NCBI GenBank assembly: GCA_902806595.1
Contig: CADCXC010000001.1
Coordinates: 1-64,000, forward strand
DNA from: Pyrenopolyporus hunteri
Lineage: Eukaryota > Ascomycota > Sordariomycetes > Xylariales > Hypoxylaceae
Reading direction: 5' to 3'
DNA length: 64,000 nt
The notes under the pieces were generated by a model. The model was not told the origin of the DNA, did no database searches, and saw nothing but the letters and a program-made list of their open reading frames with translations. Positions 26,955 through 38,338 of this stretch are shown here, piece by piece. Both the position numbers and the translations under genes were made by a program. How positions within the stretch are numbered: position 1 is the first letter of the stretch; every line of letters starts with the position of its first letter.

Positions 26955-28993
26955 GGCCCGGGAAGGGTTGGGTAGGGTAAGTCTGTCTGGATGTGTCTGT
27001 TTTTATAAGAGTAGGTTAGATTTGCTGGACTATATATATAGAGGTGCCTACCTACCTAGGTATATATAGTTAAATAGCCACGCCATCCTCATGGACTAAT
27101 ATAGCCATCCTTACATATCGAAATCCATGAAATGAGTCCTGGCTATTAAAAGAAACTTGTAATGCGTAGATGCTCTTTACTCTGGACTGGCTTCTCCTTA
27201 GGAGAAGAAGTGAACGTCCACGACTACATTGACTCTTTCCATAATCCCACATATGCAGCCCATTACAGTCAGGTGTAGGGAATCCCCGCCACGACAAAGC
27301 CGCAAGAAGATCACCAGAGATACTCCAAGTAAATGGCCTTCTGCACATTTACCAATGGAAAAACTTAAGTTGTTAGAAGACCGAGGAGGTATACGAATTC
27401 CTTATCCCGGTGTGGATAGGGTTAACGACAAGGGTGAGAGAATACATGTTGAAGGTCGGACTAGGATTTAGCCACGTGTATTACAGAATCCTTCATAGTA
27501 AAAACTCGAAATATTGAAATTAATTAACATCTCATAGGCATCAACATAGCGAGTTATGTGAATGTGACGTAACATAGAAGCTCAAGGCTGGCTAACTTAC
27601 AGTCGATACGAATACTGAAATTATAATTCCGGGGGTACTAGAGATGGCCCTAAGAATCCTAACCTTTAGACGATTGAATGGGCTGAATGCTAGGAAACTT
27701 TGGTGCTGAGATGATGGTAGTATACGAAGATCAGGAGAAAAGCCGCCTTCGCTCGGTGCCGAAATATATGCAACACTGAACTCCACAGGACGCGTGAACC
27801 AGTTGATCTGGACACTGCAGAAGTTTGTAGGCTGTATTGTGGCTGCTTATATAGTAAGGCATCATATCCTTCCTGCTCTCGAACTTACATAAACTCATCT
27901 ACTCGTGCGCCATTGTCGTCATCCCACTGTACCCCGGCCCAAATACCAACTCGCGCATCTTAACGCCTATGAATAGAACCAACCCAATACCATAGCAATA
28001 TTCTATCTTCCCAACGGCTTAATTCCCATTACACTCTCTCATCCGAATAGTAGCCTATAAACGAGTATACGTTACCACCTGGCCTCGCTATATTCCATAT
28101 TGGGGTGCCATCGGCACTAGGGCGAAAAAGGGAGTTGGGTGTAGGCGCGCCCGTCTGCTGCCTCTTTTTGCACATAACTAGCCGTAGTAGGCTACTAGAA
28201 GACTACCATCTAATTACCTACCGATAGGATCGACAGCATGCAGGATATCTCATTTCGGAGAAAAGTAATTAGATCGGATTTCGTAAAATTAAAGTTTATC
28301 CCTTGTTCTTCTCTATTGAGGAAGACTCGGCTTAGCTTAGCTTAGTAGTCGGCTGAACCAACCTGCTGCGTGCCACATGCTACTCACGATATCGCCTCAC
28401 CTCGTCACATGAAAGACCAATGCAAAAGCAATGCACGATGTGAATATCTCCATTCAAAAGCGTCCATCTACACTAGATGCTACTCACACAACACTACATA
28501 CACAAGAATCGAATGAAGGCGTACGGTATCAATAAAAAATTTCTGGCTCCTCCTCCCAACACGTGCAATGCTTGCCGTGTGCGCGGCGGGCCCCCCCTTT
28601 CCCCCCATAGTTGATAGATAGATCGACAGATAGATAGCCAAGAGATCGCAGAGGTAGCCTTCCTTTTCCTCTTCCCTTCCATTTTCCGGCAACCAGACCG
28701 GGGAAATGGGGAGAGAAGGGACTACGCCAAAGAATCAACCGAGACTGCGCGTATCCCGAGACACGTCTTCTTCTCTTCCAAAGCGGACCCAAGAAAAAGT
28801 ACAGAGAAAAAATAGGGTAGGTGACATTTTCTTCGCTTTGCTTTGTTTGCTCTGTTCCCCCCCTCGCCGCAATAGGGCGTTTCTTCTTTCACGAAAAGAA
28901 GGTTGTCGTGCAGTCATCCCTCGTTATATTTTATGTGCTACAATTCCGGGGTATTGTAATTTACATGGCGGGGTTTGGCGCATATTTCTCTGC
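26955..28993. other. Intergenic region between convergent genes, with a GATA microsatellite
   Basis: Two kilobases without a supportable gene. It lies between the 3' ends of two convergent genes. A short GATA repeat (with one GATCGACA interruption) occupies about 28,613-28,637, next to runs of C at 28,590-28,606. Open frames here are short and in poor codon context. Confidence 0.5.
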
Positions 28994-30166
28994 TTATCGG
29001 AGGACGACGGTGGGGATGGTAGGGTAGGCGGGGGCCGGCGCGACGGCCGTGCCCGTGGGGAAGGTGGGCGCGGTGCCGTTGTTGCCCGTCGGGTAGGGGA
29101 CGACGGTGGCAGTGGCGGTGGCAGTGACGACGTCGCTGGCCTCCTCAGGGGGGCAGTCGTCCTCGTCACCCTCGCCTTCGCCGGCACCCTCGCCGTTTCC
29201 GTTTCCGCTGTTGTTGTTGCCAGGAGTGGGAGTCTTGGTGACGGTAGCGGCCTCAGAAGTCACGTCCTTGACACCAGTAGGCTGGCTAGCGGGGACAGTG
29301 GCGGTGATGTAAACAGTGCTGGCCGGGAGGGTCTCGGTAACAGTGACAGTGCTGGCAACGCACTCACCCTCACCGGAGCCAGATCCATTGCCGTTGCCAT
29401 TGCCGGAGCCGTTACCAGAGCCGGTCTCCTCAGCGTCGACGCCGGTGGAGGTTCCGATAGGGGTAACAGTAACAGTGCGAGTGCCGGTAGAGGTTCGCGT
29501 AGTAGTAGTGGTGCCCTCGGAGCTAGTGACATCTCCGTTTCCATTGCCGTTACCGTTACCATTACCATTTCCACTGTTACCGTTGCCGTTGCCGTTGCCG
29601 TTGCCAGAGCCGGATCCAGGAGTAGGGACGGCAGTGACAGTGACCATCTGAGTCTGGGTCGACTTGATGGTGGTGACGATGACGGATCGGGAGCTCTCCG
29701 GACCCACAGTCATGGTGAGAGTCTCGTCAACAGTGTTGTAAGTGGGATAAGAGCTGGCGCCACCTGCAGCGGGCTGGGTATCCTTGGGGGAAGCTTCGCT
29801 GGTAGGGGTGACGGTAACAGTGCGGGTAGTACCCGAGATGAGACCACTGCTGTGAGCACCGACCACCGAGCTGGAAACCGACCCGATGGCGGTCACAGGG
29901 CAAACAGTGGTGGTGAGGTCAATGACTTCGGTGACAACGGCGGGGCCGGTGCTGTTTCCAGTAGCCGCCGCTGGGCAGTTCGTGACGGTGGGGGCGCACG
30001 AGGTAATGGTGTGGACGGTGGTGATGGCGACGGTCAGGGTGGTCGAGGGATCCGCTGGAGCGGTCTCGTTTCGTCGCCAATAGGGGTTGTGGAAGTGGCG
30101 CGGCTGGTGGTAAGAAGCCGATGCGGCGCCTGCGAAGAGGCCGAATGCTACAGTTGCCGACTTCAT
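28994..30166 (-). CDS. Secreted Thr/Ser-rich wall-type protein with Gly-Asn repeats
   Basis: Single exon, 390 aa. Residues 1-17 (MKSATVAFGLFAGAASA) form a typical signal peptide with an ASA-S cleavage site. The mature part is dominated by Thr, Val, Ser and Gly, including many TVTVT-type strings expected to be O-glycosylated. Cysteines at 57, 64 and 89 lie in the motif TSCAPTVTNCP...TTVCPV, common in fungal extracellular and wall proteins. Low-complexity Gly-Asn/Ser tracts lie at about 184-211, 249-266 and 316-333, the last turning into an acidic Glu/Asp run before CPPEEASD. There is no C-terminal hydrophobic tail for a GPI anchor; the end is PTIPTVVLR. It is therefore probably a soluble or loosely wall-bound protein, unless an unseen 3' exon exists. 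A TATA-like TAAAAAG lies near 30,590 on this strand. Precise function unknown. Confidence 0.8.
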   Translation of the reverse strand: MKSATVAFGLFAGAASASYHQPRHFHNPYWRRNETAPADPSTTLTVAITTVHTITSCAPTVTNCPAAATGNSTGPAVVTEVIDLTTTVCPVTAIGSVSSSVVGAHSSGLISGTTRTVTVTPTSEASPKDTQPAAGGASSYPTYNTVDETLTMTVGPESSRSVIVTTIKSTQTQMVTVTAVPTPGSGSGNGNGNGNGNSGNGNGNGNGNGNGDVTSSEGTTTTTRTSTGTRTVTVTPIGTSTGVDAEETGSGNGSGNGNGNGSGSGEGECVASTVTVTETLPASTVYITATVPASQPTGVKDVTSEAATVTKTPTPGNNNSGNGNGEGAGEGEGDEDDCPPEEASDVVTATATATVVPYPTGNNGTAPTFPTGTAVAPAPAYPTIPTVVLR

Positions 30167-33100
30167 CTTGAATATGTTGTGCGATTTAGGATTGTCTCGG
30201 TATTCTTGACAAAGGATTCTATGTTCTATTCGCTTGCTTGAGCACCTTGACGTGTCTTTGCACTCTGTTCAAGGTAGCCTGATCTCGTAGATATGTACTT
30301 CGTTGCTGCCGAATGAGTGGACGTATGCAATATACAATGTCGATATCAATGAGCGAAAGTCGATTTCGCGAAGACTGAGCAGACACAGTTTGCCGTTGAC
30401 AAAATGGATGAATATGTGTGCGCAGAATTGAAGGCTGCTGGCTATGCAGAAATGGACGGGACCGACGACGTCGAAGTGAAAAAGAGAGACTTGAGATAGA
30501 CTCGGAAAAGAGTGTAGCACGCAGATGGTAAGGAAAGGAAGGGAAAGAAAGACAATATCACGACAAAGGCGGGTGGTGAGCCTTTTTACAGGACCGGCAA
30601 CTCGCCTCGGCGGCTAGCGTGAAGGAGCCCGGGGGAGATGCTTCTTCAACGCCCAGCATAGTCAGACATACCCAACATACCCAGGATATCCAGCATACCC
30701 TTGTCCGTCATGTTGTTGATGGGTTCGACCTATTAGGGAGGACCGTGGAGACCCACAGACGATGATGGCCAAAGACATTGGCCGAGATTGACAGAGCGGG
30801 GAATCATCTGGTAACGGTGGTTTAGGGCCGAGATGACTTGGATGCTAGATGGGACGAAAGGGAAAGGCCAGCAAGGGAGGGAGAGAAGACGTGAAGGTGT
30901 TGTCTTTCTTCCCTGTAACCCCCCTTTACGGCCCCTTGGGCTTGTGAGCTTGTAGGCTCCTTGGACCCACGCACCCATCATCGCGACCCCTGCCGGTTAA
31001 GACGCAGGTACGACATGGTGAAACTGGGAAAGACACCAATAAGCGCTGGAGAATCTACGGAGCTGAGGGCTAACGGGAGCCAGCAAGGGACCTGAGCACG
31101 TAGCTCGTCCGACGACGACGGCGTGGACGTAAAATGGCGCGCTGCATATTCCTTTTTTTTTTTTTTGTTCTCTATATACTCCTGTAAGATGAGTGAGCCT
31201 TCTGTTCGCATCATTTTCCCAGGTTCATCATCTGATCTCGGACGGGATGAGATCGTCTGCGCAAGGTTGAAAGGGAAAGCTACATGTCGACAGACATTAG
31301 CGGATCGACACATCTTCGATTAGCTTGATGATCTGCAATGTCAGCACCACGCGCGGCACGAAGTCACCCACCACCAAAGGTAGACCGGGCGGCATCTGAT
31401 AATATAAATGTTTCCTGATCTCCTTATGATAATCGAAAATGGCGATGGTTTTGTTTGTTCCTTTGTCTTGGAGGAGTAACAGGTTAACCCGACCCCGTCG
31501 ACTTCTTGATCTACGCTTGTAGGTAGTAACTAATCGCAACGACTCTCTAATGAATTTGCGGTAAGTTCGGGTGGTGCAGCCCAGAGACCTAACGGCCACG
31601 ACATTGCAAGACGGACGCAGAGAGCCGCGACTATCAGATTCCAGAATGTGTTCCCGCGAAACGATACACCGGGTTATCAACAAGTTTTGTACCAGGGCGT
31701 CACGCTACAGAAAGACCCCGCGGTGCGGTACACGATTTTGAGACGTTGGCATTCTCCCCGCGGACGAAAATGTCTCATCTCACTTCGTGGGAAGAATTGC
31801 GGTTCCCGAAGAGATAGACAGCTAAGTACCTATGCAAGGACCGCGGCGGCGACGCGCCCCCGGCGCATTCCAGCTGTGAACAGCGGTGCATTAAGGGCGG
31901 CTCACAATTCGCATCTAGGTAATCTCAAGTTGCGGGTATCAAGGGATGATTAGACTATGCGACGGTCTTTGACTTCTAGACCGCACCGTCATTAGAGAAC
32001 TTCAAACACCAACCCCTTGGCGCCACGCCTTTCCTTGTAATATGAAGGTCGGCTACAGCGACAAGGTATTGTAGAATGTTCCGTGACCCCGGCCGCCTCG
32101 TTTTGTCTGCGAGAAAAGATGGGCGAATGCCACGGTCATACACGTATGCTTTTTTTCTGCTTTTCCTTTTGATTTCTTCGCGATGTTGTTGTGCGAATGT
32201 AAATACCTATGCAGGATTACATAGTTGCCGTCGGTATTCCGAGGTCCCAAGGTAAAGTTATTGACCGAAGGATCTAGCGACGTCAATCCCGCTGATTGAC
32301 CTGCCCAATTCTCATTTTAATTACGGCTTTCCAAAGATCCAGCACTCACTTGAGCCGGTCGGCCCTTGGTTGGTCCTAGCTGACCTTCTCTGACGAGACG
32401 GTTGCAAGGGTATTGGACGCAGGGCTGTGATCCTTCATTCAACGCTGATTACCTCATTAAGATGGGTTGAAATTATCAGCAGCTGAATCCAGCGAATTGC
32501 GCGGGGACTGGGATTGGGAGCCGCTAGGATGAGGCCTGCTCGAAATCAGGAAGACTGGAAAAGAAAAGAGAATCTTACGAGAGAAGAAAACGAAGGGGAC
32601 GAAAAAAAAAAAAGCGGTCCGGTGGGGTCGCTTTATTACTAACGTTAAGTATCTAAGTAACTTTACTGGGTACCACTGGCCGAACAAAAAAAAAAGGGGC
32701 AAGCTTACGGTCACACCAGTTCGACACGACGCCCGGGATCTGATTCGTCGAGACACCATTCCGCGCATAATTCCTCGTTATCTTTCAGTTATTTCATTGT
32801 GGCCCGCCCTTGAGAGAAAAAAGAAGAGAAAAAAAAATCCTTTTAAAATTGTCGGTGATTACCTGCCTATACATATAGATACGCTAGGTACCTATCTACT
32901 ACAAGCGGTGTATATGATGGAGCCAATGGGATTTCCTCCACGAAGTCCTCATTGGGTTCTCATATCAGCCCCCAGGGCTTACTGCGAATCCCAGGCTTAT
33001 AATTATACTAGCTATTACCTGCTTCCCGGGTCAATGCTACGATGTTTACGGATCCGTACAGAGGTTAGCTATTATATGCGCGCGTTTGCAGTCCCTTCTC

Positions 33101-33564
33101 ACGTTGGTCACCAGTCACTGTACGGCACGGTAAGACATGTATCTCTTTTGGAAGTTTCAATTCTTCCCAAAGCCAACGCCCAGTTGAATCGGGCTGCTTT
33201 CTCATACTTCTACATTCGATCGCAATATACGACCTTGCCTGCGAAGAGCAGGCAAATGCAAGAACGCCACCTACTCCCCAGGTCCGGTTGATGGACCATG
33301 TGGTATAATTCTTTCCCGCCCTTTAAATGCCTGCCTAATGTTGAATGCTTCCCATTCCCACCAGTCTTTTCCTGTAGAACTTTTCTGGTATAGATCCCCT
33401 TTGAGAACCCAGCCTTACAAAACGCCGATGTTGAAATCGATTATGCAGCTCCCATGGAAATTTTTAGCAGGCAACTCCCCACACCCTCATGCAATTATCG
33501 TCAGTTTTCGTGAATTAGAAGGGAAATAAAAAAAGAGACGCTGTTCTCGCTATAGGAGAACCGA
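30167..33564. other. Intergenic region
   Basis: About 3.4 kb between two minus-strand genes. The part next to 30,167 is the upstream region of the wall-type protein; the part next to 33,564 contains the 3' untranslated region of methionine synthase. Homopolymer runs occur at 31,152-31,165 (T), about 32,602-32,613 (A) and 32,686-32,695 (A). Open frames of up to 164 codons (for example 32,797-33,291) have no domain or codon character. I see no gene here. Confidence 0.45.
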
Positions 33565-35988
33565 TTATTTGGCGTACTTAGCACGGAAGAACTTGGCGGC
33601 GTTGACCATGTTGACCAGCGCTGCCTTGGTCTCCTTCCACTGACGGGTCTTAAGACCGCAGTCAGGGTTGATCCAGAGCTGCTCAGGCTTGAGATACTGG
33701 AGCATCTCCTCGATCCTGTCCTTGATCTCCTGCTCGCTGGGCACGCGCGGCGAGTGGATGTCGTAGACACCGGGGCCGATGTGACGAGGGTAGGCCTCAT
33801 CAACGAACACGCTCAAGAGCTTCGAGTCGGACTTGCTGTTCTCAATGGACAGCACGTCGGCATCAAGAGCCGCGATGGCGTGGAAGAAGTCTTGGAACTC
33901 GGAGTAGCAGAAGTGCGAGTGAATCTGGGTCGAGTCCTGGACACCAACGGTGGAAAGCCTGAAGGCCTTGACGGCCCAGTCAAGGTAGGCCTCACGCTCC
34001 TTGCCAGCTCGGAGCGGCAGACCCTCACGGAGAGCGGGCTCATCCACCTGGATGACGTCGATGCCAGCCTTCTCGAGATCAACGACCTCGTCGCGCAGGG
34101 CCAGAGCAAGTTGCTCAGCTTGTACAGACTGGTGGACGTCATCACGAGGGAAAGACCATCTCAGGCAAGTAATCGGACCGGTCAACATACCCTTCATGGG
34201 CTTCTTGGAGACGGACACGGCATACTTGGACTCCTTGACAGTCATGGGGGCTGGGCGAGAGATGTCGCCGACGATAATAGGAGGTCGTACGCATCGAGAG
34301 CCGTAGCTCTGAACCCAAGCGTGCGTGGTGAAGGCATAACCTTCCAGACGCTCACCGAAGTACTGAACCATGTCATTTCGCTCGGGCTCACCGTGGACGT
34401 AGACATCCAGATCAAGCTCATCCTGAATCTTGACGTTCATCTCAATCTCCTGCTCGATGAACTTGTCATATTGAGCCTCCGTGATTTCCGCCTTAGTGAA
34501 CTTGCTTCGTTGCACTCTGATCTCCTTTGTCTGAGGGAAGGAGCCGATAGTAGTGGTAGGGAAAAGAGGGAGATTGAGCTTCTTCTGTTGCTGGGAAATT
34601 CTGGCCGGGAACTCCGACTTTCGGTTGTAGTCCGCGGGGGTAATCTTGGACTGCCTCTCCTTGACCTGGGGGTTGTTTGTTCGCTTCGAGGTTGCGCGAG
34701 CATTCATAGACTTCGCATTGACCTCAAGGGCCTCTCGGACGGAGGCAGGTCCTTCAGTGACGGCCTTGGCAATGATGGCGATCTCAACGGCCTTCTCGGA
34801 GGCGAACGAGAACCAATCGGCAATCTCGGGGTCTAGCTTCTTCTCGCTAGCGAGGGTGTGAGGAGTGTGTAGAAGGGAGCTGGAGGTAGCGACAATGACA
34901 CGATCCTTGCCAAGCTTTTGGATGGCGGTCTCGGCAATCTCAATTGCACGCTTTAGGTTCGTCTTCCAGATGTTTCGGCCATCGACGACACCGACCGACA
35001 GAGCAGTCTGAGGTCCGAGGGCACCCAAGACAGTCTCTAACTGCTCAGGGTTACGGACAAGGTCGATATGGACAGCGTAGATGTCCTTGGGAAGTAGGTC
35101 AAGGTTGTGTACGATGTCACCGAAATAAGTAGTGAAGACGAGCTTAGGGATGGTAGCAGCCAAGCTAGCGAACTTCTCGTAGGCAGGCTTGAAAGCCGCC
35201 TTGGTCTTGGCAGGCAGATCAAAGACGAGAACGGGCTCATCAATTTGAACAGTCTCGGCACCAGCCTCCTTCAACTTGGTGAGGAGCTCCACGTACACCG
35301 GTAGAAGCTTGTCAAGGAGGTCAATGGGGACGACGCTTTGGCCACGGTCCGCCTTACCCAGGTGGAGGAAGGAGACGGGTCCAAGAAGGACAGGCCGGGT
35401 GTTGATGCCGGCTTCCTTAGCCTCGAGGTACTCAGCGACGGCTTTGGGCTCGGCAGCCAGCTTGAAGGTCTGGTTGTCCTGGAGAGTGGGCTTGACGTAG
35501 TGGTAGTTGGAGTCAAACCACTTCACCATTTCCAAACTGGGGACGTCCACGCCACCCTTTTGGTGGCCACGGCCCATAGCAAAGTATTCATCAATACGGT
35601 CGAGGTTGGCGGCGCTGTATCGCTCGGGGACGGCCTGCAAAATACCAGGTTAGCCTGAGCTTAAAATGAATAGTGGATTAGGCAATTGGTAACTTACACC
35701 AAAATCCTGAATGTGGGAGAGGACCTGGTCGTACAGGGCGAAGTCGTTGCTGGGGATGATGTCGACGCCGGCATCTTTCTGGATCTTCCAGTGGGCAAGA
35801 CGGAGACGCTTGGCCTCAGCAAGGAGGTCAGCTTGGCTGAGGTTACCAGCCCAGTCTTGAAGAAGGTTAGCGTTGCAATAGCGAATCTCGGATCACCGCT
35901 AGTTGAGTTACTCACAAGCTTCAGTTGCCTTCTTCAGGTCACGGTTCACACCCATACGGGGGAAGCCCAGAACTGCTGATTGAACCAT
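33565..35988 (-). CDS. MET6: Cobalamin-independent methionine synthase (MetE type)
   Basis: Exons, reading on the minus strand: 35,988-35,916, 35,855-35,698 and 35,634-33,565, giving 766 aa, the normal length for fungal Met6. Introns are 60 bases (GTGAGT...CAAG) and 63 bases (GTAAGT...TGCAG). The first junction rebuilds Tyr25 in EAYWAGNLSQADLL; the second gives IQDFG-AVPERY. The start MVQSAVLGFPRMGVNRDLKK matches the family start, with a strong context (GCCAAGATGG). The enzyme transfers the methyl group of 5-methyltetrahydrofolate (polyglutamate) to homocysteine in the cytosol, the last step of methionine synthesis. Zinc ligands are visible as His651 and Cys653 (HSHFCYSEF), Glu675 (SIENS) and Cys736 (NPDCGLKTR), offset by ten from E. 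coli MetE. The family's QVDEPAL motif is also present. Nothing is broken. The antisense frames over it are shadows. Confidence 0.97.
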
Positions 35989-36034
35989 CTTGGCGGTGGC
36001 TCTGGGTATCTGGGAAAGGAAGAAAAGGGGCTTC

Positions 36035-36198
36035 CTATGCTGATGTTAGAGGTGCCAATTGATTCGTATCGAGACGTATTTAGACGTATCTCTCCCCCAT
36101 GAAGACTCAATCCAGCAAGAAGAGAGCATGGGGGATCGAGGGGTAGGAGGGGTCTAGACTCACGAGAAGAACAGAGTGTAGATTCCAACTCTCTATAC
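36035..36198 (-). other. Possible intron in the MET6 5' untranslated region
   Basis: On the minus strand, CTCAG/GTATAG at 36,198 could be a donor and CTAACATCAGCATAG ending at 36,035 has a good branch site (CTAAC) and acceptor. A TATA-like TTTAAATAA lies at about 36,257-36,266 on the same strand, which would place transcription start upstream of the donor. This is inference from splice consensus only. Confidence 0.35.
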
Positions 36199-36269
36199 CT
36201 GAGAGTGTTGGGTTGACTGAAGTGTAGCAACAGTCAAGAGTGAGATGGGAAGAAGGGATTATTTAAAAG

Positions 36270-38247
36270 GAAGAAAGGGATGGGGAAGGGAAGGAAGAGG
36301 ATTTAAAGAATCGTAAGCCGAGTAAGCGGTGAGGGAGGGGTTCTTATGTGAGCTCCAGTCGATAGATGTAGACGGAGTGCGTAGGCAGAGTGTGTAGACG
36401 GAGCGTGGTGTACTGTGTAGAACGGAGTAAAGGTAGAAAAGGTTCGATGAGGGGTTAAACAATTTTTTTCCTTCTTTCAATTGTGTCGTGCTCTGGAGCT
36501 GACCAAACAGAGCAACCAGCAGGAGCCAACTACATGCAATTCAGGGTCCGAAAGCGGGGAGCAGATACTCCATCGATTCCTTAGCGTCCCATGGCATCCG
36601 TTAGGTCGAGAGCTGGTAACCTAAACCCCTCCCCGCTTGCCTCTTCTTTTCCCTTTCCTTCCTCATGTATTGTGCCCCTCAACCTCAACGCTAAGTATGT
36701 AAGCAGTCAGATAAGGTTCGAGCCTGTTAATACCGCATGTAGCGAGATGTTGCAGCTTGCCCTTGGTTGGATATCTAGGTACGGAAGGATACATCGTGCT
36801 TATTTCTCAAGCATGTGCGACCCAGAGCGAGCGAGCTAGTAGTTGGCTACATGTAGCTAGCTACCTTAGGTACTATGCACACGAAAGTACCACAGTACGT
36901 ACGTGTTACCTCTCGTTTCCAGCCATATACGTGGTCGGAGTTGGATAGGCAAATCAAGTAGGAAGTACCTACTCAGGTAGCGGGTGACTAGAGCGATTCG
37001 CCGACTCGTACATATGGAACCACTGTTTCTGTCTCTCCGGACTGCGCAACATTGTGTTGAAGCTCACTCCAGTCTGCGACATCTTCTGCAGCATATTCTA
37101 CAACATGCCTAGGAACCATACATTTATACCTCCTACATATGCCTACCACCTAATCTACCACCTAACCCGGTATATATCGTCTTACGTACGTATTATGCAC
37201 TACCCTCTTCACTCGCGGGCCTTGGTGGAAGATAATAGGGTAAGGATGTGCCAATGTGGGCAAGGTGAAAAAAAAAAAATGAAGAGAAAGAAAATGAAGA
37301 AATATTAGGTGTTAATGGTGTCAGTGGATCAGCCAACGCCAATCTACGGATCCCTGTTTGCATGCAACCCTAATCAATTCCGCCCGTGACCGAGCCGGTT
37401 TCTCAGATACGCACATATAGCACCTTATCGATCTTCCGTTACATCAGCTCATGTTTGAGTCGTATTGGTTCGCGGACTGTTCCTACACTACTCATCCGAT
37501 CGATATCAAGTCTATACCTCTTCTATGTTAGTACATATATTGGTAACAGCCGCATCGAAACCCAATGTAACCAAGTGGATTCTGACGGGTGCTAAAATCA
37601 ACAACGAGAGCCTCTATTTCGCCGGGTTCTTTTTTTTTAATGTCGAAGCGCCTTCCAACGTCTATAACTACATGTGCCTCCATAACTATTCGCGTGTGCA
37701 GCATGTTAGCGCGCTTAGCGTTAAAGCCATTGCCCTGGGGTTTAACGCCTCTCCGTTGGTTAAAGTCCAAAATACTGATAACTAAGGCACATAGCTCCAC
37801 TTCCTGTGCTGTTCGCCTGTGATAACAGACGAGTATCACGACCCTCCTATATCTCGAGTCTCCTATGGCCCAAACATGAACAGCCTAGGACGGGGATCGC
37901 CAAGTAGATATAATAGTGCGGAGATGTGACTAGTTAGGAATAATCCATTTATCTAAAGGATCGTAAGCTTTATCATCGTGTGTTGTGGGTAGGGGTCAAT
38001 TAAAGCGGGGTGGGCAATGAATCGTCAACAGAAAAAAATTAGTCTTCTTTTTTTTCTTTTTTTTTTTTCTTTTAAAAAAAAAAGGGCAACGAAACCTCTT
38101 TCTCTCTTCTTGCCATTTAAAAATAAACTTGTAAAATTGATCAAGCATCCAGGCCTAGCGAAAATTACAGCAGGTGGTTACTAATTACGAATGAAAAAAG
38201 GGAGGAAAAAGTACTGTTCCCAATTTTACTGGGAGCCATGGGAATTG
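36270..38247. other. Intergenic region with T/A homopolymer tracts
   Basis: About 2 kb between the MET6 promoter and the tRNA gene. It includes pyrimidine-rich DNA near 36,600-36,680, TACCT/TAGGTA words at 36,850-36,980, an A tract at about 37,267-37,278, and a long T tract followed directly by an A tract at about 38,048-38,083 that could fold as a hairpin. No supportable gene was seen. Confidence 0.45.
38194..38210 (-). terminator. Likely polymerase III terminator of tRNA-Lys
   Basis: Two T runs on the minus strand (five T at 38,210-38,206 and six T at 38,199-38,194) lie about 38-54 bases beyond the tRNA 3' end. A run of four or more T ends polymerase III transcription. Confidence 0.6.
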
Positions 38248-38338
38248 AGCCCACGGCGAGGCTCGAACTCGCAACCTTGAGATTATCTATATCATATAGG
38301 ATAAGAGTCTCACGCTCTACCGATTGAGCCACGCGGGC
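38248..38338 (-). tRNA. tRNA-Lys (anticodon CUU) with an 18-base intron
   Basis: The minus strand reads GCCCGCG TG GCTC AATCGGTA GAGC G TGAGA CTCTTA, then an 18-base insert, then A TCTCA AGGTT GCGAG TTCGAGC CTCGC CGTGGGC T. All four stems pair: the acceptor has one G-U pair, and the D, anticodon (TGAGA/TCTCA) and T (GCGAG/CTCGC) stems are perfect. The loop CTCTTAA puts CTT at positions 34-36, so it decodes AAG (Lys). The insert occupies 38,284-38,301, directly after position 37, the canonical site of nuclear tRNA introns. A box (TGGCTCAATCGG) and B box (GTTCGAGCC) are present. Runs of T on the coding strand at 38,206-38,210 and 38,194-38,199 are likely polymerase III terminators. CCA is not encoded, as expected. 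Confidence 0.96.

Noticed and set aside
28706..30241. 511-codon plus-strand frame
   Set aside because: It is the antisense shadow of the secreted Thr-rich protein; the minus strand has a signal peptide and sensible composition, the plus frame gives only Gly/Ser/Arg/Val runs.
32797..33291. 164-codon plus-strand frame
   Set aside because: No recognisable domain, mixed codon use, starts in a poly-A-rich stretch; could not be supported as a gene.
33754..34836. 360-codon plus-strand frame
   Set aside because: Antisense to methionine synthase, whose catalytic residues and length are all in place on the minus strand.
36710..36745. B-box-like GGTTCGAGCCT
   Set aside because: No A box or pairable arms upstream; an isolated match.
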